From the NCBI GenBank assembly GCA_003225515.1, contig QIAK01000423.1:592-17501 (forward strand): a stretch of DNA of 16,910 nucleotides, read 5' to 3'. Made by a program: the position numbers and the translations under genes. Within the stretch, counting starts at the first letter, position 1, and every line of letters starts with the position of its first letter. Positions 8,170 through 14,982 of this stretch are shown here, one piece after another. The notes under the pieces were generated by a model, which worked only from the letters and a program-made list of their open reading frames with translations, was not told the DNA's origin and ran no database searches. The stretch comes from Acidobacteriota bacterium. GTDB lineage: Bacteria; Acidobacteriota; Terriglobia; Terriglobales; Acidobacteriaceae.

Positions 8170-9341
8170 GCCATCCGAACCTGCGAGAAAATCTTCATCA
8201 GATTGCTATATCCCTGCTCGGGACCGTATTTCGTTTCCGTCAGTTGACGCCCGCATGCGCCCATGCGCACGGCCTCTGCAGGATTCTCCACCAGATGTTG
8301 AACTCTTCCCGCCAACTCGCCCACATTCCCGGCCTCAAACAAAAGTCCAGACTTCCCTTCTTCCACGATATACGGCAATCCGCCCAGTCGGGCCGCAATC
8401 ACGGGCTTGCACGCCATAAATGCTTCCAGCGCCGTCACCGGGAAATTCTCGTACCACTCTGAAGGCAGCACCAGGCAAAGTGAGTTTCGCAGGATGTTCC
8501 ACTTCTCCTCGCCGCTCTTAAAACCCAGCAGCTCGATATTGCGGATTCCCTTTCCCCGGATGTGATCGCGCAACTCCTGCTCGAGGGGCCCGGTTCCAAG
8601 AATCTTTAACGGAACTTGCGGCAGTTGCTCAAAGGCGCGAATCAGCGTCCAGCATCCCTTTTCCGCTGATAACCGGCCCATGAACAGTACATATTTTCCC
8701 GCCTGCGTTTCTCCCGCAGCCAAGGCTGGAGCGTGAACGAAATTCGGTCTTACAAAAAGCTTCGAGTCCGGTACTCCTGCCTTCTGCATCTTGAGTTTGA
8801 AGAACTCAGTCAGGCAGATAAATCCAGAAATCTTGTCGATCACTCCACCCATCCGGTTCAGCCCGAGCGTCAGCGCATACAGCCCACTCAACGCGTAGCT
8901 GTCTTTGTAACAGCGCTTACGAATGGCTTGCAGGTAGTTGCCGCCGCTGCATGCCTCGCAAATTTGTCCTTGCGTGTAGAACAATCCATTCGGGCAATGA
9001 AGGCGGAAGTTGTGCAGCACCTGTACGGTGGGCACGCCGAGGGCATGCAATTTGTGATACGCCGAGGGGGATATCAGCGGATAAACGTTGTGGATGAATG
9101 CGACGTCAGGCTTGAACCTTCGGACCACATCTTCAAGCTCACCGCTGGTCTTCCACGAGTAAATCGTCTGCGGAAAGAACGCTGCCTTCTGCGCCAAGCC
9201 GAACTGTTTAATTTCGTCGTTATGCCGGCTATAGTGGCAGACCTCGTCGCCGTGTTTCTCCAGCAACTCGGTCTCAGCCCGCACAACCGAGTCTTCCCCT
9301 CCAAACTGCTGGTACGCACTGTGGACGAGAAGAACTTTCAT
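8166..9341 (-). CDS. Glycosyltransferase family 4 (GT4)
   Basis: This 391-residue retaining GT-B glycosyltransferase has an N-terminal acceptor domain opening MKVLLVHSAYQQFGGED. The C-terminal nucleotide-sugar domain shows FMGRLSAEKG (about 220-229), LGTGPLEQEL (248-257) and the E-x7-E motif with Glu298 and Glu306 in PSEWYENFPVTALE. Cysteines 116, 128, 131 and 144 form an HC/CxxC/C cluster (LHCPNG, ICEAC, KRCYKDS) that I recall in a subset of GT4 enzymes; a structural metal or disulfide role is possible but unproven. Length is typical. It likely adds a sugar to the growing lipid-linked repeat unit at the cytoplasmic membrane face; donor and acceptor cannot be told. It lies 60 nt after the GT26 gene and its TGA overlaps the sulfotransferase ATG, so the two are probably translationally coupled. 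Confidence 0.93.
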   Translation of the reverse strand: MKVLLVHSAYQQFGGEDSVVRAETELLEKHGDEVCHYSRHNDEIKQFGLAQKAAFFPQTIYSWKTSGELEDVVRRFKPDVAFIHNVYPLISPSAYHKLHALGVPTVQVLHNFRLHCPNGLFYTQGQICEACSGGNYLQAIRKRCYKDSYALSGLYALTLGLNRMGGVIDKISGFICLTEFFKLKMQKAGVPDSKLFVRPNFVHAPALAAGETQAGKYVLFMGRLSAEKGCWTLIRAFEQLPQVPLKILGTGPLEQELRDHIRGKGIRNIELLGFKSGEEKWNILRNSLCLVLPSEWYENFPVTALEAFMACKPVIAARLGGLPYIVEEGKSGLLFEAGNVGELAGRVQHLVENPAEAVRMGACGRQLTETKYGPEQGYSNLMKIFSQVRMA

Positions 9342-9401
9342 GCTCGGAATTCATCGTGCCGAAAACTCAGATTCAGATGTGCACGCAAGCTAAGCTCGAT
9401 A

Positions 9402-10181
9402 CTAAACTTCCTGCTGCTTCCGAAATCCCAGCAGCTCCAGCGTGATCTGATAAACAAATTTCGGATTGTTCACCAGATACCGCTTCCAGAGCCGCGCTGG
9501 ATCCTGATAAATGCGGTGCATCCACTGCACACCCATCACCTTCATCCAGTACGGCGCATCCTTGATGCGGCCCGTGTGCATATCGAACGCCGCTCCCACG
9601 CCAAACATCAGCTTGGTGTCGAGCTTCGCATGGTACTGGTCCATAAACTTTTCCTGCTTCGGCGTGCTCAATCCCACCCAGAACAAGTCCGGCTTCGTTT
9701 CCGCTACGGTTCGAACCAACTCTGCTTCTTCCTGCTCGTTTAACGCGCGAAACGGAGGGCAGTAGGTCCCCACCACATTCAACCCGGGAAAGCGCCGCGT
9801 CAGCGTTGCTTTCAACTCGTCGGCCACTCCCTCGTTTCCACCGTAAAAAAAGTGCCTGTAGTTCTTCTCCGCCGATAGCGCGCATAGCCGCAGCATGAGA
9901 TTGGGACCGGTGACCTGGCGCATCTGAAACATCCCTCGCAGCCAGCCCACCCATACCGTAGGACGTCCATCAGGAATGTTCAACGTGGAGTGATTGATGA
10001 TGCGCTTCAGGTTGGAATCCATTTGCGCTTCCATAATCCCCTGCACGCCGGTGACGCAAACGTAGCCCTTGTCTCCGCTGGTAAGCGCACCCTCAACCTG
10101 TGCCAGCGCGCGGTCCATATTTGTAGCATGGACCTTCACGCCAAGAATCTTCACGCAATTGTCAGCCGATGGATTCGCCAT
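9402..10181 (-). CDS. WecG/TagA/CpsF family glycosyltransferase (GT26)
   Basis: The 259-residue protein has full family length. Signature segments are NIPDGRPTVW (Asp71, the catalytic-region Asp in TagA-type enzymes), FYGGNEGVADE (113-122), GLSTPKQEKFM (Gln176), GVGAAFDMHTG (194-203), and the C-terminal VQWMHRIYQDPARLWKRYL with Arg223 and Arg230. Family members are inverting enzymes that transfer the second sugar (ManNAc, ManNAcA or glucose in known cases) onto an undecaprenyl-diphosphate-linked primer, the second committed step of a surface polysaccharide. The donor here is unknown. The ATG at 10181 is preceded by a 146-nt gap holding a strong hairpin, so this gene may be separately transcribed or reached by read-through from the epimerase gene. 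No strong Shine-Dalgarno is visible. Confidence 0.95.
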   Translation of the reverse strand: MANPSADNCVKILGVKVHATNMDRALAQVEGALTSGDKGYVCVTGVQGIMEAQMDSNLKRIINHSTLNIPDGRPTVWVGWLRGMFQMRQVTGPNLMLRLCALSAEKNYRHFFYGGNEGVADELKATLTRRFPGLNVVGTYCPPFRALNEQEEAELVRTVAETKPDLFWVGLSTPKQEKFMDQYHAKLDTKLMFGVGAAFDMHTGRIKDAPYWMKVMGVQWMHRIYQDPARLWKRYLVNNPKFVYQITLELLGFRKQQEV

Positions 10182-10283
10182 TATCTTGTTTGCAATGTAT
10201 TAAAAATATTGGTGCGCAGATCCAGCCACTTCGTACAACCATCTAATTTCGAATGCGGCGGAAGTTGGAAATGAATCCGCCGA

Positions 10284-10311
10284 AGAGGGCGCGGCTTCAG
10301 CCGTGCCCTCT
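10284..10311. repeat. GC-rich inverted repeat in the gap between epimerase and GT26 genes
   Basis: AGAGGGC, G, CGGCT at 10284-10296 pairs with AGCCG, T, GCCCTCT at 10299-10311. This gives about 12 pairs including one G-U, closed by a TTCA-type tetraloop if the innermost pair is open. There is no T-run on either strand, so it is a poor intrinsic terminator. It sits 17 nt after the epimerase stop on the - strand. It may be a dispersed REP-like palindrome or an mRNA-stabilising or processing hairpin. Confidence 0.6.
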
Positions 10312-10327
10312 CCAGCAAATCACGAGA

Positions 10328-11326
10328 CTAGTCGCCGTTGACTTCGGCCAACTCGCCCACTTCTTTCTTTTTAACTTCGCCTTCAATCCACTTGTAAGTG
10401 ATGGCAAGGCCCTTTTCCAGAGGCATCGAAGGCTCCCAGCCCAGCACCTTCCTTAGAAGAGTGTTGTCGCTGTTGCGCCCGCGAACGCCCTGCGGTTTGT
10501 TCAGGTCATGTTCCTTTTTCAAGGTCTTGCCGGCGATTCCGCAAATCATATCGACGAGGTGATTAATGCTGACCATCTCGTCCGTGCCCAGGTTGAGTGC
10601 ATCCCGATGGTTCGACGCCATCAGCCGGATCAGGCCTTCGACGCAATCATCCACGTACATGTAGGACCGTGTCTGTTCGCCGTCGCCCCAGATCTCGATC
10701 GCGCCGCCGTCGGTAGCCTTGGCGACTTTCCGCGAAATCGCTGCCGGAGACTTCTCCTTGCCGCCATCGTAGGTGCCGAGCGGCCCGTAGACATTGTGGA
10801 AACGTACGATGCGCGTCTCGAATTTGTAATCGTGATAGTAGTAGCGGCAGAGTTCTTCGGCGAACAGCTTCTCCCAGCCATAACCCGGCTCCGGATCGGC
10901 CGGATACGCGTCCTCTTCCTTAAGGGGCGTGACCTCGGCATTCTTCTGCTTCGACTGCGCGTACACGCAAGCCGATGACGAGAACAGATAACGCTTCACA
11001 TCATTCTGCTTCGCGGCTTCCAGCATGTGAGCGTTGATCAGAATGTTGTTCTTCGATATGTCTGCCAGGAATGATGTGATGTAGCCGATGCCGCCCATGT
11101 CGGCCGCGAGATTGTAGACCTGATCGATATTTTCTGTGGCGATCAGGCAGTTCTCCCACACCCGCAAGTCCAGAACCTTAAAATCATCCGCGGCTGAAGT
11201 TTCGTACTCAGGATATTTCAAATCGACCCCGCGTACCCAATGACCTTCGGCCTTCAAGCGTTTGACCAGATGATGACCGATGAACCCACCCGCACCCGTT
11301 ACCAGAATCCGAGATTTAGTTTGCAT
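10328..11326 (-). CDS. GDP-mannose 3,5-epimerase (extended SDR family)
   Basis: This is a 332-residue NAD-dependent epimerase. An alternative TTG start at 11344 is rejected because it overlaps the Shine-Dalgarno itself. Numbered from the ATG, it has the Rossmann motif VTGAGGFIG (9-17), NLAADMGGIGYI (72-83), SSSACVY with Cys120, GYGWEKL with the catalytic Tyr149-Lys153 pair, RFHNVYGPLGTYDGG, KEKSPAA with Lys192, and EIWGDGEQTRSYMYVDDC. The Cys in SSACVY and the Lys in (R/K)EK match the acid/base pair of plant GDP-mannose 3,5-epimerase (Cys145/Lys217 in Arabidopsis). The known reaction is GDP-D-mannose to GDP-L-galactose and GDP-L-gulose (EC 5.1.3.18). In this cluster it likely supplies an L-sugar donor for the polysaccharide. 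GDP-mannose synthesis genes are not in the window. Function is inferred from motifs. Confidence 0.9.
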   Translation of the reverse strand: MQTKSRILVTGAGGFIGHHLVKRLKAEGHWVRGVDLKYPEYETSAADDFKVLDLRVWENCLIATENIDQVYNLAADMGGIGYITSFLADISKNNILINAHMLEAAKQNDVKRYLFSSSACVYAQSKQKNAEVTPLKEEDAYPADPEPGYGWEKLFAEELCRYYYHDYKFETRIVRFHNVYGPLGTYDGGKEKSPAAISRKVAKATDGGAIEIWGDGEQTRSYMYVDDCVEGLIRLMASNHRDALNLGTDEMVSINHLVDMICGIAGKTLKKEHDLNKPQGVRGRNSDNTLLRKVLGWEPSMPLEKGLAITYKWIEGEVKKKEVGELAEVNGD

Positions 11327-11335
11327 TTGTGTTAA

Positions 11336-11342
11336 CTCCCCC
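11336..11342 (-). promoter_or_regulatory. Ribosome binding site deciding the epimerase start
   Basis: Read on the - strand, GGGGGAG lies 9 nt before the ATG at 11326. A TTG start at 11344 would be partly inside this site, so the ATG is chosen. Confidence 0.7.
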
Positions 11343-11375
11343 AAGGTAAAGTTTCAATTTTTTGCTTTTGCAGTT

Positions 11376-11404
11376 TTGATAAAAACCTTTGTGCAGCACT
11401 TCAA
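11376..11404 (-). promoter_or_regulatory. Possible sigma70-type promoter for the epimerase gene
   Basis: On the - strand TTGAAG (11404-11399) and TATCAA (11381-11376) are separated by 17 nt. Each matches 4 of 6 bases of the sigma70 consensus boxes, in an AT-rich gap just after the polymerase/ligase gene. This is suggestive only; such matches occur by chance. Confidence 0.25.
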
Positions 11405-11415
11405 CTTTTACGTAG

Positions 11416-12975
11416 CTACCACCTTCGATGTTCCAGGGCATGGCTATGCTCCGCCTTCTGGCGTTGCCGGACAAACTCGGCGTACCCCAAAATGGCGAAA
11501 TACAGCAGTGGACAGTGCCAGCTCAACTCATCGTTAAAGAACGAATGCATGGTGAGCATGCCCAGCAGAGCAAACAGCTCTAGCGCAAGCTGGCGCTGGT
11601 CGGGGGAAAAATCATTGCTTCGGATGCAGCGATATAAATACCACCATGCCGCAATCAGGGCTCCAGCAAAAGGAATCAGACCCCAGAAACTGGTACCGAT
11701 AAGAACTTCAATCCAGTCGCTGTGCATCATGGCCGCAGAACCCACGCCCAGTTTGCCCAGTACGGCAAAACGTCCGGCTGCATATGCTCCCAATCCCGTG
11801 AAGGGATGATGCATCAACTGCGAAATTCCGTAGGACCACCATGCGGTGCGGCCGCTCAGTGAACCAATGGCGGCATCCGACTGGTCGCGCTCGGCAACGC
11901 TCAACACCAGTTCCCATGCGGTGCTGAGCAGTCGATTGTTCAGGAGGATCGCCACCGTAACCAGCGGAGCAACCGCCAGGCCGCCCCAGAATGCCATTCG
12001 GCGCAGCCGCTGCGACAAAAGTACAATCAGCGCCACCGCGAAGAGGAAGGCCGCTTCCGAGTTTCTGGTCTTCGATAACACCATCGACACCAAACCAAAC
12101 ACCAGCAGCAGCATGTACCAGGCGCGATGTTTGACCGCACCGAAGACCGGCATCAACCGGCATAGCGCGACGATCGCCAATACACCGCCGGAGGTTCCGA
12201 CGCTGTTCGATGCCTCCACCGGAACCACACCGGTGAGTCGGCCGCCGTCCATAGCCTCAGTCGGCCAGATTGGGAGATTGCTCCACACTCCGAGCAGCGA
12301 AACTCCATAGAACGTCAATGTCCAATCCACCAGACGCTTATAGGTGAAGGATCCCTCTGCGCTAGCAACGATCGCAGCTAGAAGTGAAACGTCCGCCAGA
12401 AATTCCAAAGATTTGTAAGCCGTCCACGAGGCGTTCACCGACCATGCGGTCGTCGCCAGGCATACCAGGCAATACACCGCCATCGCCCCCGGGATGCCGC
12501 GAAACAGAGCGCCGAGCCAGTTGGGCTTCTTTAGAATCAGGCGCACAATCAAGGTCAACGACACGAACGCTTCCGGAAGGATGCGCAGCATCGCAAACGC
12601 GTCCAGCGGATTCGCCTTCGCCTCGCTGACGTCACGAATACGAAACACCAGCATGCTGAAGAAAATGAAGAACCACAGGGGATGCCACCAGGTCCAGTTG
12701 TGCGCCAGTTCGCGCGCATTCTCCAATGCCTCTGGAGCCGCCTGAATCATCACAAACAGCAGAGGAACGGCCAAGCCGATGATCCCGGCAACCACCAACA
12801 CTCCATAAGGAGACGACCCCGCCAGCAGTGAAACCGTCGCAGAAATCGAAAATCCGACCGCAATAAACAAGAGAAGCAGCCACACCGTCCGGCGCGGGCG
12901 CGCTTCGACAGCGTAATTCCTGCTCTCGAATTTCGGCGCTTCCGGTTTACTTCGCTCTAGAACGCTGTAGCTCAT
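11416..12975 (-). CDS. O-antigen polymerase/ligase family membrane protein (Wzy/WaaL-like)
   Basis: This 519-residue polytopic membrane protein has about 11-12 hydrophobic segments starting at residue 31. The Wzy_C-type periplasmic region follows the pattern SKTRNSEAAF (Arg304), SLSGRTAWWSYGISQLMHHP (Arg376), GLGAYAAG, and MHSDWIEVLIGTSFWGLIP (His418). Such conserved Arg and His residues are important in WaaL ligases and related polymerases. It would polymerise lipid-linked repeats or ligate glycan in the periplasm; sequence alone does not separate polymerase from ligase. Its ATG overlaps the TGA of the upstream GH10 gene (ATGA at 12972-12975), implying translational coupling. A 90-nt gap follows before the epimerase gene. 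Confidence 0.9.
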   Translation of the reverse strand: MSYSVLERSKPEAPKFESRNYAVEARPRRTVWLLLLFIAVGFSISATVSLLAGSSPYGVLVVAGIIGLAVPLLFVMIQAAPEALENARELAHNWTWWHPLWFFIFFSMLVFRIRDVSEAKANPLDAFAMLRILPEAFVSLTLIVRLILKKPNWLGALFRGIPGAMAVYCLVCLATTAWSVNASWTAYKSLEFLADVSLLAAIVASAEGSFTYKRLVDWTLTFYGVSLLGVWSNLPIWPTEAMDGGRLTGVVPVEASNSVGTSGGVLAIVALCRLMPVFGAVKHRAWYMLLLVFGLVSMVLSKTRNSEAAFLFAVALIVLLSQRLRRMAFWGGLAVAPLVTVAILLNNRLLSTAWELVLSVAERDQSDAAIGSLSGRTAWWSYGISQLMHHPFTGLGAYAAGRFAVLGKLGVGSAAMMHSDWIEVLIGTSFWGLIPFAGALIAAWWYLYRCIRSNDFSPDQRQLALELFALLGMLTMHSFFNDELSWHCPLLYFAILGYAEFVRQRQKAEHSHALEHRRW

Positions 12976-14045
12976 CGCCCCTCTTTCAATGCTTGCAGCA
13001 CGCCATAGTAGGCTGGCTTTTTGCCGTACTCGTCGTCGAACAGCACTTGCTTGGCGTTGGGTAAATCTTCTCCACGCAAAAAGCTATAACGATCGGCGAT
13101 TCCCCAGGTCATGAATCCCACGCAATTCGAGTCCTTCAGGCAGGTGCGGACCACGTTGTAATAAATCTCTTTCTGCTTCGCGAAAACTTCCGGAGAATCC
13201 GTCGGCCCCTGGTACAAATCCATTTCCGTTACATGCACTTTCACGCCGGTTTTGCGCGCGCTCTCCAGAAACAACTTGAACTCATCCAGATACGAGGGCC
13301 GCAGTTCCGGCATTTGCCAGTGCATCTCAGTGCCAACTGCGTCAATCGGTGCACCCGCCGCCTTGAGCCGGCTTACCAGCGCGAAGAATGCGTCGGCGCG
13401 ATCCTTGTCAATGCCATCATGGCCAAAGGTGTCATTCAGCAGCAGCATCGCTTTAGGATTCGCTTCGCGCGCGTACTGAAACGCCTTCACGATATATTGC
13501 TCATCCCCCAGAATCCGCGCCCAGCACCCGTTATGCGTCGGGTTCGTGGGCTCGTTCACAACTTCCCAGGAATAGTAAGTATCCCCACCGTGTCGAACGA
13601 CGGTTTGAATGTGCTCTTTCAGAATCTGATCGAGATCCTTCGCCGACCATCCCCCGCAATCTTCTCTTTGAAAGTTAAGCCACCGCGCCGATGTCATATT
13701 GCGGTACACCAGGCAATGTCCCATGAGCTTCATCTGATGCTGCTTCGCAAAGCTCATAGCTTCGTCCATGGGATCGAAATTAAACCGGCCGCGCTCCGGC
13801 TGAGTGATCCCCTGGAACACGATCGACACCCCGGCATTGAACTCCCTCGCCATCACTGGCTTGTAAGCGGGATCGTGGTTCCACATTCTGCCCTGGATCG
13901 TTGTACCCACCCAGAATTCCAATGGTTCAGCGGCCTGACGCAAGCTCTCGTTCCCACCGGCCTCTTTTCTCTGCGCCGCCGTCCACGAGGCAAGTAGCAG
14001 TATCATCGCCAGAAACGAGGGAATTTGCTTCATTACATGAGTCAT
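12972..14045 (-). CDS. Secreted GH10 family endo-1,4-beta-xylanase-like glycoside hydrolase
   Basis: The 357-residue product has an N-terminal signal peptide (hydrophobic IPSFLAMILLLASWTAAQ). An internal ATG four codons in (14033) is an equally good start. GH10 landmarks are MGHCLVYRN (His110, in place of the usual GHTLVWH), YYSWEVVNEP with acid/base Glu165, LLLNDTFG (family form LxxND), VHVTEMDLYQG with nucleophile Glu274, and FMTWGIADRYSF. Where characterised GH10 xylanases have a Gln in a GxQxHxx motif, this protein has VGTEMHWQ (Glu240, His242), and the second C-terminal Trp (xDxxSW) is Phe. The catalytic pair is intact, so activity is likely, but specificity may differ from xylan. It lies between the sulfotransferase and polymerase genes and shares ATGA with the latter, so it probably trims or remodels the polysaccharide made here rather than serving only for xylan degradation. 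Confidence 0.9.
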   Translation of the reverse strand: MTHVMKQIPSFLAMILLLASWTAAQRKEAGGNESLRQAAEPLEFWVGTTIQGRMWNHDPAYKPVMAREFNAGVSIVFQGITQPERGRFNFDPMDEAMSFAKQHQMKLMGHCLVYRNMTSARWLNFQREDCGGWSAKDLDQILKEHIQTVVRHGGDTYYSWEVVNEPTNPTHNGCWARILGDEQYIVKAFQYAREANPKAMLLLNDTFGHDGIDKDRADAFFALVSRLKAAGAPIDAVGTEMHWQMPELRPSYLDEFKLFLESARKTGVKVHVTEMDLYQGPTDSPEVFAKQKEIYYNVVRTCLKDSNCVGFMTWGIADRYSFLRGEDLPNAKQVLFDDEYGKKPAYYGVLQALKEGR

Positions 14046-14080
14046 CTTTAGGTGGTTACCCTCGTCTGATTACCGGGCCA

Positions 14081-14980
14081 TTACACTCGGTCGTGAGACG
14101 CCAATTCCTCAGGATGACTTTCTTTCGCAATGCCGGCGGGATAGCCTGCCCGCACCAGCGCGTCTCCCGCATACCGAGTGACCAGTTCGATTTGTGATTC
14201 ACTCAGCTTCTCGCGCCATCCGCCCACCGACCCGCTGCGCACAAAGCGCGCATCCTCGCGGTCGACGCGATGCTTGCGCAGCAACGTGCCCTTGCCCAGA
14301 GTCGCGCCTGAGTTCTTGGCCTTGTCTTCTTTCTCGCGCATCGCCCGTAGAGAATTGTTCTCCACAGCCCGGCGCACCAGTTCGCGGTCTCTTGAAATTC
14401 CCAGGAACTCCAGCATCTCCAGCAATCCGGTCTCGGTATCTTTGCGCAGATCCTCGTACCGCACCACCAGCAGATTCCCGTTCTTCGCCAAAGGACAGTT
14501 CATCCACGAGTCCACGTGCGCCTGCCATGATCCGAAGCGGGTCACCTTGCCCTCGAGGAAAGACTCCACGTACCCGTCCATGTCCTTGCCATTATCGAAG
14601 TACTGCGCGAACCCCATTTCCTTGTCGCGCGCCCAGTTCGAGAGCATCACATCGCGCAGATCGCGCATGAGGTAAATCGCCCGTTTGTACTCGGAACGAT
14701 ACATTTCGTGGGTCTTGATTAAGCGGCCGCCGTTCGGCAGCACCGGTTTCATCTCGCGGTGCGTACCCATTTCCGGCAAGACCTGATTCACGTTGAGAAA
14801 TCCCGCATTGTCCTTGGTCAGAATTTCCATCAACACGAAACGCAGCCAGGTGTTCCCGGAGCGCTCGAACGAGGCGAATAGGACGTCCTTCTCATTCAGA
14901 CCACGATGTTGCCACCATGCTTTGGGGAGACGAAGCTTGGTGCGCGAGGCTTTGTAACGTAGTTTCTTGAAAGTATTCAT
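14081..14980 (-). CDS. Sulfotransferase domain protein (Sulfotransfer_1 type)
   Basis: This 299-residue PAPS-dependent sulfotransferase has the usual landmarks. The 5'-phosphosulfate loop is FASFERSGNTWLR (about 35-47), a variant of the usual PKSGTTW. KTHE has candidate catalytic His91. The 3'-phosphate motif YLMRDLRDVMLSNW contains Arg106 and Ser114. VVRYEDLRKD follows, and the C-terminal RSGSVGGWREKL resembles RxGxxGxW. No membrane segment is seen, so it is expected to act in the cytoplasm on a sugar nucleotide or lipid-linked glycan. The acceptor is unknown. Its ATG lies 2 nt after the flippase stop, with GGGGA about 10 nt upstream, so it is probably in the same transcript. Unlike the second sulfotransferase of the cluster it is intact. 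Confidence 0.92.
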   Translation of the reverse strand: MNTFKKLRYKASRTKLRLPKAWWQHRGLNEKDVLFASFERSGNTWLRFVLMEILTKDNAGFLNVNQVLPEMGTHREMKPVLPNGGRLIKTHEMYRSEYKRAIYLMRDLRDVMLSNWARDKEMGFAQYFDNGKDMDGYVESFLEGKVTRFGSWQAHVDSWMNCPLAKNGNLLVVRYEDLRKDTETGLLEMLEFLGISRDRELVRRAVENNSLRAMREKEDKAKNSGATLGKGTLLRKHRVDREDARFVRSGSVGGWREKLSESQIELVTRYAGDALVRAGYPAGIAKESHPEELASHDRV

Positions 14981-14982
14981 TT

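Noticed and set aside
8733..9743. Long + strand open frame opposite the GT4 and GT26 genes
   Set aside because: It is antisense to two clearly conserved glycosyltransferases, has no recognisable domain, and spans their intergenic gap. It is a high-GC shadow frame.
10508..10978. 156-codon + strand open frame opposite the epimerase gene
   Set aside because: It is antisense to a well-conserved epimerase and shows no domain of its own.
11327..11344. TTG start for the epimerase
   Set aside because: The TTG overlaps the GGGGGAG ribosome binding site that serves the ATG at 11326.
13233..13997. 254-codon + strand open frame opposite the GH10 gene
   Set aside because: It is wholly antisense to a gene with intact GH10 motifs, and its composition (many Arg, His and Pro) is typical of shadow frames.
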